A stretch of DNA of 64,000 bases from Hyphobacterium indicum. Its GTDB lineage: Bacteria > Pseudomonadota > Alphaproteobacteria > Caulobacterales > Maricaulaceae. Below, piece by piece: positions 45,044 through 56,162 of the stretch. The position numbers and the translations under genes are program-made. The notes under the pieces were generated by a model. The model was not told the DNA's origin, did not search any database, and was given only the letters and a program-made list of their open reading frames with translations. Where the stretch lies: contig NZ_QBDX01000001.1 of NCBI RefSeq assembly GCF_003129605.1, forward strand, positions 558,001 to 622,000, written 5' to 3'. The stretch's first letter is position 1. Each line of letters opens with the position of its first letter.

Positions 45044-45574
45044 ATGGCGGGCAGTTTTGATCGAATCCGGGTTCTCATTGTAGAGGACAATTCGCATATG
45101 TCAGCGATCCTGCGGACAATATTGCAGGGCTTTGGCGTGCGTACGATTCACGAATGCCGCGATGCCGAAACCGCGCTCAGCAACATGGCCGCTTTCAACC
45201 CCGACATCCTGTTGCTCGACCTGTTCATGGACGAAATGGACGGGCTCGAACTCGCCAGGCATATCCGCAATGATGATGACAGCCCCAACAAATACCTGCC
45301 CATCATCATGGTCACCGCCCATTCCGAACGCTCGCGCGTGCTGCAGGCGATCAATGCCGGCGTGAATGAATATCTCGCCAAACCTGTCCGCCCCATCGAC
45401 CTGTTCGAGCGCATGGTCTCGCTGATCGAACGCCCGCGGCGCTTTGTCCGCGTTCCCGGCTATTTCGGACCCGACCGCCGCCGACGTCAGGAATCCAGAT
45501 ATGAGGGACCGTGGCGGCGCTCGACGGACGAGAAATACGATGATGGGTATGATGATGAAGAAGCGGTCGCCTAA
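45044..45574 (+). CDS. CheY-like response regulator with a basic/acidic tail
   Basis: A 176-aa receiver protein. The acidic pair is in VLIVEDN; the phospho-Asp lies in ILLLDLFMDEMDG near residue 64, and the Lys in EYLAKPVRP. After residue 130 comes a conserved short tail RRFVRVPGYFGPDRRRRQE, often seen in Caulobacter-group regulators (from memory), then a Tyr/Asp-rich end. There is no DNA-binding domain, so it probably acts by protein contact. The stop overlaps the convergent threonine-aldolase gene by 4 bp. Confidence 0.9.
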   Translation: MAGSFDRIRVLIVEDNSHMSAILRTILQGFGVRTIHECRDAETALSNMAAFNPDILLLDLFMDEMDGLELARHIRNDDDSPNKYLPIIMVTAHSERSRVLQAINAGVNEYLAKPVRPIDLFERMVSLIERPRRFVRVPGYFGPDRRRRQESRYEGPWRRSTDEKYDDGYDDEEAVA

Positions 45575-46590
45575 CCGGAGACAATTTTCTCGAATGCCCT
45601 GAGTTCCTCATCAGATGTAGACCAGCTCGCCACCAGCCGCGCCGACCCGTCCGGCCACTGGTAAAATCCGGCCCCGCCGGCCCGAAGCTGTTCTGCCAGA
45701 GCGTCATCCATGCGGGCAAACACTTCATTGCCATCGACGGGATGCAGGATGTCCGCGCCGGCCTTGCGCAGAATCTCCGCGATCTCCGCGGCCGCCGCAT
45801 TGGCATGACGCGCCAGATCCAGCCACAGATCATCGCGCAGCCAGGCCAGCATCTGCGCCGCAATATAGCGGGCTTTCGGTCCCATATGCCCCGCCCGCTT
45901 CTGGCGCGCTTGCAATTCGCTCAATCGCGCCCGCGGCTCGCCGAACAGAAGAATGGCTTCAGCGCCGAGCGCGCCATTCTTTGTCGCCCCGAGGCACAGA
46001 ATATCCGCGCCGGCCTGCCAGCTCATCGCGGCCGCGCTCTCCGTGGACGACACCAGCGCATTGGCAAATCGCGCGCCGTCAAAATGAACGCCAAGCCCCT
46101 TGGATTTCGCCGGTCCGGTCAGCGCTTTCAACTCGCGGACCGAATAACGGCATCCGGATTCATTCAGATTCGACACCGACAAGACTCTTGGCGGGGGCGT
46201 GTGCACGAAGTCCTGCGGCCACTGCGCCAAGGCCTGCTCGAGCTCGGCCGGATCGATCTTGGCGTGTGATCCGCGTAGCGGAAGCAGCTTTCCGCCACCG
46301 GTGAAGAACTCCGGCGCTCCCCGCTCATCGCGATGGATGTGGGCTTCATCATGACAAAGGATCATACCATGCGGTGGACACAGGATGGAAAGGGCGAGCG
46401 CATTGGACGCTGTACCGCTTGTGGTCAGAACGAGCTCAAGCTCCGATTCAAAAAGGCTTTCCAGACGGCTTTTCAACTCAGCCGTCAGCCTGTCATTCCC
46501 GTAGCTGGGCGCATAACCGTGATTGGCGTCGGCAAGTGAAGCCAGAATGGCCGGATGAGCGGGAGATGTCGTGTCAGACAGAAAATTCAT
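45571..46590 (-). CDS. L-threonine aldolase-like PLP enzyme
   Basis: Fold-type I PLP enzyme of the beta-eliminating lyase/threonine aldolase family, 339 aa. It starts with the typical FLSDTTSPAHPAILASL; the PLP-contact regions are TTSGTASNALALS (near residue 58), HFDGARFANALVSS (near 170) and the Schiff-base Lys in LCLGATKNGALGAEA (near 205). Reaction: Thr (or allo-Thr) to Gly plus acetaldehyde. It is convergent with the response regulator. Confidence 0.9.
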   Translation of the reverse strand: MNFLSDTTSPAHPAILASLADANHGYAPSYGNDRLTAELKSRLESLFESELELVLTTSGTASNALALSILCPPHGMILCHDEAHIHRDERGAPEFFTGGGKLLPLRGSHAKIDPAELEQALAQWPQDFVHTPPPRVLSVSNLNESGCRYSVRELKALTGPAKSKGLGVHFDGARFANALVSSTESAAAMSWQAGADILCLGATKNGALGAEAILLFGEPRARLSELQARQKRAGHMGPKARYIAAQMLAWLRDDLWLDLARHANAAAAEIAEILRKAGADILHPVDGNEVFARMDDALAEQLRAGGAGFYQWPDGSARLVASWSTSDEELRAFEKIVSG

Positions 46591-46623
46591 AGCCGGCAGA
46601 CAGTCGGCATTTCCCCCGCAGCG

Positions 46624-47298
46624 TCAATCCCCGAATGCCGGATCCGGACTCGACGACGGCAGCGTTTCCCGCATCGAGTCGGCATTGGACAGGGATCGGC
46701 GTTGCGTTCCGTCCGAAAGTGTGGATTGCCCGCGCAGAGCATGAGGCGCCTGACCGAACATGGCCCGGATGGCCGCCACATCAATCGGATAGAAATCCGA
46801 CGCGCGCTCGCCTGACGCCACCATCTGCGAATGACGGCCGGCACCCTGGGGGCATATCCCGGTCCGGGCAAAAGCGTCCGGATCGCCAGGGCATTGCAAC
46901 CCCCTCAGAACCGATTGCGTTGCCGGGCTCAGGATATAGGTATCTTCATTACTGTTCGTTTCTGCAGTCACGGATTCGGATGTAGAGCGGGCAGATACCG
47001 GCGTTTCTGCCGGCTGCAGAACGTCCCGTTCTGGAGTGATGGAATCGGCTGGCGGAACAGCGGGAGCGTCAGCGGGCGTCTCAGGTACGGATTCTATGAT
47101 CGGTTCAGGTGCAATATCCGGCGTAAGCGCGGCGGGCTCCACGGGTTCAAAAAGCAGCGTCACCGGAATGGACGGCAGGATAAGAGGCGGCAGCCTGCTT
47201 TGCGCATTCAGAAACAGGATGGCAAAGAGGCCATGCACCAGGATCGCCGATGCAATGGCCGCAACAGAATGAGCCCTTGCCCTGAACCCCGACGGCAT
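46624..47298 (-). CDS. Membrane-anchored Pro-rich protein, TonB-like layout
   Basis: About 224 aa. The start chosen is ATG at 47298; a TTG 17 codons earlier extends the frame. One N-terminal membrane helix (VAAIASAILVHGLFAILFL), a long Pro/Glu/Ala-rich spacer (EPVEPAALTPDIAPEPIIES and similar), then a short folded end with two Cys (LRGLQCPGDPDAFARTGICP). The plan resembles TonB or TolA, but the TonB C-terminal domain is not evident. It lies downstream of two tiny ORFs on the same strand. Confidence 0.65.
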   Translation of the reverse strand: MPSGFRARAHSVAAIASAILVHGLFAILFLNAQSRLPPLILPSIPVTLLFEPVEPAALTPDIAPEPIIESVPETPADAPAVPPADSITPERDVLQPAETPVSARSTSESVTAETNSNEDTYILSPATQSVLRGLQCPGDPDAFARTGICPQGAGRHSQMVASGERASDFYPIDVAAIRAMFGQAPHALRGQSTLSDGTQRRSLSNADSMRETLPSSSPDPAFGD

Positions 47299-47412
47299 CA
47301 GGACACCGTATAACGCGCGAAGCTGCAAATGCCTGCTCCGGTCTGACAAACAACCCCGCCACCATCAACCTAGAGGGATGGAACTCAGAAGGCGACCATC
47401 CGGAGCAGGAAA

Positions 47413-47550
47413 TCAGGGTTTCTGGGCTTTTTCCGCTCGGCGGCGTGCATCATGAAGTACGGAGACGCAAACGCCCGTGCGATTGAAGACACCGAAGCTT
47501 CGAATATCGGGCAATCTGACTGGCGGAGTGATTTTCCGAATTATGGTCAT
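47413..47550 (-). CDS. Predicted 45-aa small protein
   Basis: The frame encodes MTIIRKITPPVRLPDIRSFG and continues VFNRTGVCVSVLHDARRRAEKAQKP. An AAGGAGAAG ribosome site lies 4 bp before the ATG, a strong signal. It starts 15 bp after the stop of the 54-aa ORF at 47565, suggesting a small operon leading to the TonB-like gene. It is basic, with one Cys; no family is recognised. Confidence 0.45.
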   Translation of the reverse strand: MTIIRKITPPVRLPDIRSFGVFNRTGVCVSVLHDARRRAEKAQKP

Positions 47551-47564
47551 CGTCTTCTCCTTAG

Positions 47565-47729
47565 CTATCGCGTAGCAGTTTTCGCCGCAGCGACCTCAGG
47601 GCTGGCGACCGGCATCACCAAGCGGGATGAGGATTGAGTCTGATTCAGAAAAAGTGTGACGGCGAAAACCGCAGCAGCGATAATCAGGCCAGCTATCGCA
47701 CTTGGACTTGTCGATCCCGGTTTTGCCAT
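47565..47729 (-). CDS. Predicted 54-aa single-pass membrane protein
   Basis: The frame encodes MAKPGSTSPSAIAGLIIAAA, then VFAVTLFLNQTQSSSRLVMP and a short Ala-rich tail: one membrane helix near residues 11-32. GGGAACAGACAG precedes the ATG. It reads towards the 45-aa ORF and the TonB-like gene. Too short to be sure, but the hydrophobic helix and tight spacing favour a real gene. Confidence 0.45.
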   Translation of the reverse strand: MAKPGSTSPSAIAGLIIAAAVFAVTLFLNQTQSSSRLVMPVASPEVAAAKTATR

Positions 47730-47820
47730 CTGTCTGTTCCCGATTGCTGTTTCATAGCCGGATCGTCGAGCGGATTCCCGGCACTCGGAGGGCCAATCCG
47801 GGCCAAAGTGAAGAATTTAA

Positions 47821-49128
<1,308 letters not shown>

Positions 49129-49241
49129 AAAAAAATGATATTTGTGACGAATATTAGTTATTTGATCTATATCCGTAATTGGGCCATAGAAGGTAGTGAG
49201 AAATAACGGCGCACAAGCGTCGCCGGAAAGGAGTGTCAAAC

Positions 49242-49709
49242 ATGACAATGTCGATGGGTATGGACCAGACCAAGCGCGAGACGATGGCGAAAGCTGTCAC
49301 CGAGGTGCTGGCCGACACATACGCCCTTTATTTCAAAACGCACGCGTATCACTGGAATGTGACGGGACCGAGATTCCACGATCTGCATATGCTGTTTGAA
49401 ACCCAGTATAATGAAATGTGGACGGCAACAGATGACATTGCCGAACGGGTCCGGGCGCTGGGCGTCAAGGCACCGTCATCCTATATGGAGATGGACAAGT
49501 TTGCGAAAGTGAAATCCGAAGCAACCAAGGCAGACGCCAACGATATGCTGGCGGATCTGCTGGCCGGTCATGAACAGGTCGCTACGACCATTCGCTCGGC
49601 TCTTGAGCAGGCATCCGAGCTGGGCGATGAAGCGACGGCAGATATTCTGACCCCGCGCCTCACAGCTCACGAAAAAATGGGATGGATGCTGCGGTCGACA
49701 CTCGGCTAG
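49242..49709 (+). CDS. dps: Dps/ferritin-like DNA-protection protein
   Basis: A 155-aa ferritin-like protein that stores iron and shields DNA from oxidative damage. The ferroxidase ligands are in KTHAYHWNVTGPRFHDLHMLFETQY (His, Asp, Glu near residues 30-55) and DDIAERVRALG. AAGGAG lies 9 bp before the ATG; an upstream GTG is less well placed. The 100 bp before the gene are AT-rich with TTGTGA/ATCTAT-like promoter elements. A strong terminator follows. Confidence 0.95.
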   Translation: MTMSMGMDQTKRETMAKAVTEVLADTYALYFKTHAYHWNVTGPRFHDLHMLFETQYNEMWTATDDIAERVRALGVKAPSSYMEMDKFAKVKSEATKADANDMLADLLAGHEQVATTIRSALEQASELGDEATADILTPRLTAHEKMGWMLRSTLG

Positions 49710-49737
49710 CAGCCGAAAATTTCCCGGCAAAAAGAAA

Positions 49738-49764
49738 CCCCGGCCAAGACGGCCGGGGTTTTTT
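49738..49764 (+). terminator. Strong rho-independent terminator of dps
   Basis: Perfect 8-bp stem (CCCCGGCC / GGCCGGGG), five-base loop, then TTTTTT. Confidence 0.95.
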
Positions 49765-49783
49765 CACAAGTGTGAAAATTGAA

Positions 49784-49850
49784 GCGCCGGGCCCTAGGGG
49801 AGGAGAAGGGTCCCGGCGCAAAGTGCATACAGTGTCGGGGAGGAGACAGT
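49784..49850 (+). promoter_or_regulatory. Structured leader of a small ORF
   Basis: GCGCCGGGCCC pairs with GGGTCCCGGCGC (one bulged T) to form a long hairpin. The element GGGGAGGAGA appears twice: once inside the hairpin loop, once as the ribosome site before ATG 49851. Pairing of the first copy could affect translation. Confidence 0.35.
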
Positions 49851-49997
49851 ATGCAAACTCAGAAGGGGAACGTGGTGGCTGTCGCCCGTTCGCTGAGGCA
49901 TATGGCGCAGCTTGGCTTGCGGGACCAGAGCCAAAGCCGAATATCGGATATGCAGATTTGCAGACCTTCAAGACTCAAAGGCAGGATGCCGGGATAA
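49851..49997 (+). CDS. Predicted 48-aa small protein
   Basis: The frame begins MQTQKGNVVAVARSLRHMAQ and is basic throughout, with one Cys. GGGGAGGAG lies 5 bp upstream. It is convergent with the LysR gene by a two-base gap. No family is recognised; the ribosome site is the main support. Confidence 0.4.
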   Translation: MQTQKGNVVAVARSLRHMAQLGLRDQSQSRISDMQICRPSRLKGRMPG

Positions 49998-49998
49998 C

Positions 49999-50892
49999 TC
50001 AGCTTTCCCAGCGTTTTGCTTCTGCAACAAGGAAATCGCGGAAAACAACAATCCTGTTGGAGCCGCGCAATTCTTCCGGATAAACGAAGTAAACTTCGAA
50101 AACCGGCCCCTGAACATCGGGCAGGACCCGCACCAGCTTGTCATTCTCGCGGGCGACATAATCCGGCAAGCTTGCAATTCCCAGCCCCGCTTCAGTGGCT
50201 TTCATGACGGCATTGATGGTATTTGCCTCGACGATGGCTGGCCGTGGCGGCGCACCGGGAGCACGGCCCAGACGTGCCGCCCAGTCGAGATTGGGAATCG
50301 GGGCAAGTGATGGCGGGCCATATTGCACGATGGCATGGTCATCGAGCGCCTCGGGGGAATTCGGCGTGCCGCGCCGCTGCAAGTAGCTGCGGCTGGCATA
50401 AAGATGTTGCGGGACCCGCATCAATTTACGCTGGATCAGATCATTCTGGGTTGAGGGCCAGGGACGAATGGCACATTCGGCTTCCAGATTGGCAACATCC
50501 AGCTCGTGATCATCCAGCATCAGCCGGATGCGAATATCGGGATAGGCGGTATTGAAGGCAGCCAGGCGCGGTGCCAGCCATATGGCGCCGAGAGCTGTTG
50601 GCGCGGTTACGCGCAAATCACCGGATGGCTTGTCTCTGGAATCAGCCACCATGGCTTCCGCCAGGGCAACTTTCGCCGAGATATCGTGAGCCGCCCGGTA
50701 GAGAAGCTTGCCGGGCTCGGTCAGCATGAGACCGCGGGCATGCCGGTGAAACAATTTGATACCCAGCTGATCTTCCAGCGCCGTGATTTGCCGGCTGAGT
50801 GCCGACTGGGAAAGGCCAAGCGTGTCGGCTGCAGCTGTCAAGGAGCCAGCTTCTGCAGCGGCGTGAAAGGATTTCAGCTTGTCCCAGTCCAT
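49999..50892 (-). CDS. LysR-family transcriptional regulator
   Basis: A 297-aa regulator. Residues 1-60 are the winged HTH (MDWDKLKSFHAAAEAGSLTA, LSQSALSRQITALEDQLGIKLF), followed by a co-inducer-binding domain (LRVTAPTALGAIWLAPRLAAF...). A GTG three codons upstream is an alternative start with AGGG closer to it. It starts about 15 bp after the aldo/keto reductase gene on the same strand, so it is probably co-transcribed with it. Similar LysR genes sit near trxB in related alphaproteobacteria. Targets unknown. Confidence 0.92.
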   Translation of the reverse strand: MDWDKLKSFHAAAEAGSLTAAADTLGLSQSALSRQITALEDQLGIKLFHRHARGLMLTEPGKLLYRAAHDISAKVALAEAMVADSRDKPSGDLRVTAPTALGAIWLAPRLAAFNTAYPDIRIRLMLDDHELDVANLEAECAIRPWPSTQNDLIQRKLMRVPQHLYASRSYLQRRGTPNSPEALDDHAIVQYGPPSLAPIPNLDWAARLGRAPGAPPRPAIVEANTINAVMKATEAGLGIASLPDYVARENDKLVRVLPDVQGPVFEVYFVYPEELRGSNRIVVFRDFLVAEAKRWES

Positions 50893-50906
50893 GGCGTTCA
50901 CCGGCC

Positions 50907-51905
50907 CTAGCGATTGATCGCGGACATGCCGGATTCATTGTATCGCGCGCCCTGCACCCTGTCCGCCAGACCTTCCAGTCTTGAAAGTTGCTCCGGGGAA
51001 ATTCTGACGGACGCCGCGCCAAGATTGGATTTCAGATTGGCAAGCTTGGTCGTGCCTGGAATGGTGACAATATTGTCCGCCCGCCCCAGTACCCAGGCCA
51101 GCGCAACCTGGCCCGGCGTTGCATTGTGTGCCGCAGCGACGGCTTTGACTTCCTCCACCAGGGCCAGATTGGCTTCGTATGCACCATCAGCAAATCGGGG
51201 CTGCATGGCGCCCTGACGGTATTCACCTTCACCGCCGGGTTTGTTGTCCCGCGTCATGGCCCCCGTCAACAGGCCGCGGCCCAGTGGTGAATAGGCCACC
51301 AATGTGGCACCCATTTCCTTCAGCGTCGGCAGGACCTCAGCTTCGATATCGCGCGAGAATATGGAATATTCGCTTTGTACCGCTGAGACTGGGTGTATGG
51401 TGTGCGCCCTGCGGATTGTGTCGGCAGAGGCCTCTGACAAGCCGATTGCGCGGACTTTTCCCTCGGCCACGAGCTCACCCATCGCACCGGCCGTTTCTTC
51501 AATCGGTACGTTCGGATCGACCCGGTGGAGATAGTAAAGGTCGATGATGTCGGTCTTGAGATAACGCAGCGAATTCTCGACCGCGCGCCGCATGTTGGCC
51601 GGTGTGCCGTCAACCGTTGTTCCGGTCGGTTTGCCATTTTCGTCAAACAGGAATTTCGGACCGAACTTTGTCGCAATGCGTACCTTTTCACGCCGGTCAG
51701 CGAAGGCCTCGCCCAGCAATTTTTCATTGGCTCCCAGGCCGTACATTTCTGCAGTGTCGAAGTGATTGACGCCCATCTCGATGGCTTCGTGCAGCAGTTT
51801 GATTGCGTCGGCCTGCTCGGTGGGCGGGCCATAAAAGGCGGACAGGCCCATGCAACCGAGGCCTATGGGGGAAACGGTGAAGCCGTCAATTTTGCGCTGA
51901 TCCAT
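50907..51905 (-). CDS. Aldo/keto reductase
   Basis: NADPH-dependent oxidoreductase of 332 aa with a TIM-barrel fold. The catalytic Asp/Tyr are in NHFDTAEMYGLGANEKLLG (near residue 47), Lys in VRIATKFG and His in YYLHRVDPNVPIEET. The C-terminal NADPH loop is IVTIPGTTKLANLKSNLGA. It resembles the YhdN/AKR11 group. It lies upstream of the LysR gene, which may respond to its substrate. Confidence 0.93.
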   Translation of the reverse strand: MDQRKIDGFTVSPIGLGCMGLSAFYGPPTEQADAIKLLHEAIEMGVNHFDTAEMYGLGANEKLLGEAFADRREKVRIATKFGPKFLFDENGKPTGTTVDGTPANMRRAVENSLRYLKTDIIDLYYLHRVDPNVPIEETAGAMGELVAEGKVRAIGLSEASADTIRRAHTIHPVSAVQSEYSIFSRDIEAEVLPTLKEMGATLVAYSPLGRGLLTGAMTRDNKPGGEGEYRQGAMQPRFADGAYEANLALVEEVKAVAAAHNATPGQVALAWVLGRADNIVTIPGTTKLANLKSNLGAASVRISPEQLSRLEGLADRVQGARYNESGMSAINR

Positions 51906-51963
51906 GAAACTCTCCTGATGCCGAAGTCAGTCTAACGGGCATCGGCAGTTTTGACACCTCCTC

Positions 51964-51990
51964 AAAAGAAAAGCGGCCCCGAAGGGCCGC
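51964..51990 (-). terminator. Rho-independent terminator of the DUF547 gene
   Basis: A 7-bp stem (GCGGCCC / GGGCCGC) with a CGAA loop (TTCG on the minus strand), followed on the minus strand by TTTTCTTTT. It ends the transcript of the gene at 52015. Confidence 0.9.
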
Positions 51991-52014
51991 CGGAAGATTG
52001 CATCGAGGACGGTG

Positions 52015-53205
52015 TCAGTTGGCAGTGTCTTCTGCCGCCTCTGTGTCTTCTTCCTCATCCTCATCCAGATTGATGACAATCTGTTCGCTCCGGTCCGGCA
52101 GGTCACGGATGAAGACATCACCGGACAGACCGTTACGCATCTGCCGAAGCCGGCGTTCGATGACGAAGTTCAGCAGGATACGCGCATTGTCCGGAAGATT
52201 GCTGCAGAAAGAGGCATCGCGCTGGGTACCGTCCGCGGTTGTTGTTGTCTGGCTGATCGCGCCTCCGCATCGGCTGGAGCCGTTGGTCATATCGGCGAGG
52301 CCCCATTCATTCACATTCGCCCGCAAAGGCATGTCCCGCTCAACCAGCTCCGCGACGTCGTCATTGGCAAGACTCAGCAAATGCGCCCGGACCTGATTTT
52401 CCCAGTCAGGGAAAAAATACGGACGTGCCATCCGGTAGTGCTCTGAGATATCGAGCCGGTTGGGTGTGCTATCTACGCCGCGCAAGGCATTCACAAATTC
52501 ACGGCCATTCGATTCCAGCTGACGCCAGACAGTGTCACCTTCATAGGCATCGCGCCGGATGCGGGGGCTGCCGACACTGCCATTGAAAAAGCCATAGATG
52601 ACCAGAGGGTCGTCCCAGAACCGGTAGACGATATTGAACTGTATATCGTTGAGGCTCAGCGGCTCGCCCATGACGGTCAGGATATTGGCCTCATACAAAC
52701 GTTCATTCGTGCCATGCGCATTCATGCGGTCGAGTTCGTGCCGCGGATAATTCAACGCGACCTGTTCGACGATGGTGGCCGTGTAGAGGTTCAGCCAGTA
52801 GGCAAGTTGCTCATTGGGATGCAGGGCGCTGAAGTTCAATTGATCAGGTAATTCTTCCAGCTCCGTACGATAGGCGGAAATGGCCTCGGTATGAAAATCC
52901 TCAAACAGGTGGAGAATGATCCGGTTGTTTTCATAGCGATAGCGGCTGTCATTGCCGGTATAGATGCGAGTTCCGGTGAAAATGGGATCACCGCGTGCCG
53001 ACCGCCGGTCTGATAATCCGACATTGAGCACGATATCGCTGAGCATGTCGGACCAGACCGAGTAGTCAATTTGCTGGCGGCCATGATCGCCTGCCGACGG
53101 ATTGAAGATGTCAAATCGTGCCTCGTCAGCTGACTGAGCCTCGGCGACCAGTGGCGCGAGAAGGATGAAGACCGCGATCAGACCGGCGCGCGCAAGTTGA
53201 AACAT
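52015..53205 (-). CDS. Secreted DUF547 protein
   Basis: A 396-aa exported protein (signal ends at AEAQS). The DUF547 core is visible: PNEQLAYWLNLYTATIVEQV (near residue 127) and LSLNDIQFNIVYRFWDD, followed by IYGFFNGSVGSPRIR, where the usual Cys/His active-site elements are not evident. The last 20 residues are strongly acidic (DEDEEEDTEAAEDT). Function unknown; some DUF547 proteins occur with glycan or peptidoglycan genes. Monocistronic with a clear terminator. Confidence 0.8.
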   Translation of the reverse strand: MFQLARAGLIAVFILLAPLVAEAQSADEARFDIFNPSAGDHGRQQIDYSVWSDMLSDIVLNVGLSDRRSARGDPIFTGTRIYTGNDSRYRYENNRIILHLFEDFHTEAISAYRTELEELPDQLNFSALHPNEQLAYWLNLYTATIVEQVALNYPRHELDRMNAHGTNERLYEANILTVMGEPLSLNDIQFNIVYRFWDDPLVIYGFFNGSVGSPRIRRDAYEGDTVWRQLESNGREFVNALRGVDSTPNRLDISEHYRMARPYFFPDWENQVRAHLLSLANDDVAELVERDMPLRANVNEWGLADMTNGSSRCGGAISQTTTTADGTQRDASFCSNLPDNARILLNFVIERRLRQMRNGLSGDVFIRDLPDRSEQIVINLDEDEEEDTEAAEDTAN

Positions 53206-53303
53206 ACCTCAATCCCCAAAATCCAGACGTGCAGAAAAACCACCCCCTATTGCCATAGAGGTGACCTGCGCCCGAATTAATTCAACTTAATGATAAATCC
53301 AGC

Positions 53304-54248
<945 letters not shown>

Positions 54249-54321
54249 TCAAGCATTCCTGTTTGGTGAGGGCACAGTGGCGGATATGGCGGCCGCGTGG
54301 CGGCGATACAATCCTTCGGCT

Positions 54322-55245
54322 TTAGCCGGCATTCGGGTGATCTGGAAAGAATCGTTCAGACAGCAGCGTCGCAATCCGCCGGGTTTCGTCAAGCGGTACA
54401 TACGTCCAGTCATCAAGGCGCCCGAGGAAAGGACGCAGTGCGTCGCGCGCTTCCAGTCCGGCATGAAGCAGGCGGAACTTGCCCGGATTGCCTTCCAGCG
54501 GCAGGGAGTAGACCGGCCGTCCGGTAAAAGCCGCTTCGGTCAGCATATTGGTGGAATCCTCGGTCACGAAAATCAGATCTGCTGACCCGAGGAAGGCAAA
54601 ATACGGATTGTCGCCCTCGCCGGTATAGAAGTCGCAGCGGTCATGTTCCGCGAGGGCAGCCAGCTCCCGCACAAGACCGGCCGGTGTGCGCCGCGATGTT
54701 GTGACCATCAGCGAATAGCCTTGAGCCAACAGCCATTCCGCCCGTTGCCGGATGGCGGCTTGTACTGTGGCGGACATCTTCAGGCGTTTGTTAGGGCCAC
54801 CGATCAGCAGCGCCGCACGCGGGGCGGGCAGGACCGCTAGACGGGCGGAAAACTTTTCCGTCTCGGCCGCAATCCTTTCCTGCGTCAGCCGGTTGGGCGA
54901 TCCGGTCATGGCGATCGCGTTCCTGACTTTCAGCCGGTCGTGATCAGGTGCGATAATGACGTCAAACAGATCATACTGGCCGCGCGGATCCTGAACATAG
55001 ACAAAGCAGGCCCGCGGATAACTCTTGCGGTGTTTGCGGGCGACCCGGATGGCCGGCCGTCCGCAACCGATCCAGACGGCGGGATTTTCGGCATCCGGCA
55101 GCGTCACAAAACCATCGTCCCGGATCAGTGCCCGGTGCGCCCGCCCCCCGCAGGTCCGGGCCAGCGCCTCGGCAAGGCCAATAGCCTGGTTTTCAACGCC
55201 GCGGCGTGCATCGGCGACTGCCCAGATTTCAGGACCCTCTGTCAT
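54322..55245 (-). CDS. ELM1-family protein (mitochondrial fission protein homologue)
   Basis: A 307-aa protein matching the ELM1 family, GT-B-like proteins named after the plant mitochondrial fission factor. It starts IWAVADARRGVENQAIGLAE; YVQDPRGQYDLFDVIIAPDHD near residue 82 and LIGGPNKR near 147 are family motifs, and DLIFVTEDSTNMLTEAAFTGRPVY near 228 resembles the nucleotide-sugar-binding part of GT-B enzymes. A role in envelope glycan work is only an inference. It is divergent from the ArsR gene. Confidence 0.85.
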   Translation of the reverse strand: MTEGPEIWAVADARRGVENQAIGLAEALARTCGGRAHRALIRDDGFVTLPDAENPAVWIGCGRPAIRVARKHRKSYPRACFVYVQDPRGQYDLFDVIIAPDHDRLKVRNAIAMTGSPNRLTQERIAAETEKFSARLAVLPAPRAALLIGGPNKRLKMSATVQAAIRQRAEWLLAQGYSLMVTTSRRTPAGLVRELAALAEHDRCDFYTGEGDNPYFAFLGSADLIFVTEDSTNMLTEAAFTGRPVYSLPLEGNPGKFRLLHAGLEARDALRPFLGRLDDWTYVPLDETRRIATLLSERFFPDHPNAG

Positions 55246-55318
55246 GCTTTCATCTGACCGATCCCGCCGGGCGGGGCAAGGGCGTTGACATGTAACCGAA
55301 CAGTTACATAATGAAGTT

Positions 55319-55636
55319 ATGGAGCAGGCTGATATTGTCTTCTACGCACTTGGGCACCCCATACGCAGGGCTGTGTTGGCGCGCCTGCAAACCGGTGAAG
55401 CTCGCGCAGGCGTGCTCGCGATCGAACACGATATAAGCCGGCCAGGCGTTTCAAAGCACCTCGCTGTTCTCCGGCGTGCGGGCCTGATTATTGAGCGAAA
55501 GTCCGGCCGTGAACTCATCTATCGCCTGAATCCGGAAGCGGCCTCGGAGGCGCGCGACTGGCTTAATGCGTTCTGGGAAAATCGTCTTTCAGCACTCAAG
55601 CAACTTGCGGAGGCTCGCCATGAACGGGAAAAATGA
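55319..55636 (+). CDS. ArsR-type transcriptional regulator
   Basis: A 105-aa winged-helix repressor. The HTH reads LGHPIRRAVLARLQ, then DISRPGVSKHLAVLRRAGLI, and the wing ERKSGRELIYRL. There are no Cys clusters for metals, so it belongs to the SRPBCC-associated group. The next gene overlaps it by 17 bp, an arrangement typical of ArsR-AHSA1 pairs. Confidence 0.93.
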   Translation: MEQADIVFYALGHPIRRAVLARLQTGEARAGVLAIEHDISRPGVSKHLAVLRRAGLIIERKSGRELIYRLNPEAASEARDWLNAFWENRLSALKQLAEARHEREK

Positions 55637-56081
55637 CGCGGTCGAGGACATCGTCTGTGAGATCGGGATAAACGCCCCGCAACTTGTTGTCTGGGAGACC
55701 TTGACCGCTCCGGAGACCGTTCCGGAATGGCTCGGATGTATCGGTTATAGCGGTAAGATTGGCGGTTTGTTCTACATGCAGCCGGATGAAGCCAAACGGC
55801 AGGCCGGCGATCTCGATGGTGCAACTCATTGCGAGGTCGAGACCATGAACAAGCCAGACACCTTTATTTTTTCGTGGTTTTTTCCGGACACACCAAAAAC
55901 ATATGTGAGGATAGATTTGGATGAGGATGGGCCAGACCGGACAAAGGTCAGGCTGAAGCATTTCGGGTGGGATCAGTTCCCCGCACACATTATCCGCCAG
56001 GTTCGCGACGGACTGGCCGGTGGATGGGAGAGCGCTGTTCTGCCGAACTTCAAAGTGGCTGCGGAATCACGCTCCGCGTGA
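55620..56081 (+). CDS. SRPBCC/AHSA1-family protein
   Basis: A 153-aa START-like ligand-binding protein. GGAGG precedes ATG 55620, inside the end of the ArsR gene. Family features: CEIGINAPQLVVWETLTAPE, VPEWLGCIG, GGLFYMQPD, and the C-terminal helix GWDQFPAHIIRQVRDGLAGGW. It probably binds a small hydrophobic ligand linked to the upstream repressor. The exact ligand is unknown. Confidence 0.88.
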   Translation: MNGKNDAVEDIVCEIGINAPQLVVWETLTAPETVPEWLGCIGYSGKIGGLFYMQPDEAKRQAGDLDGATHCEVETMNKPDTFIFSWFFPDTPKTYVRIDLDEDGPDRTKVRLKHFGWDQFPAHIIRQVRDGLAGGWESAVLPNFKVAAESRSA

Positions 56082-56162
56082 GTGATAGCGGCATTAGCCC
56101 ACAAGCCCCGCCAGGTCAGCGCAGCGGATGGGTGGCGCGAATAGGCAGTGCTTGACGCAGGA

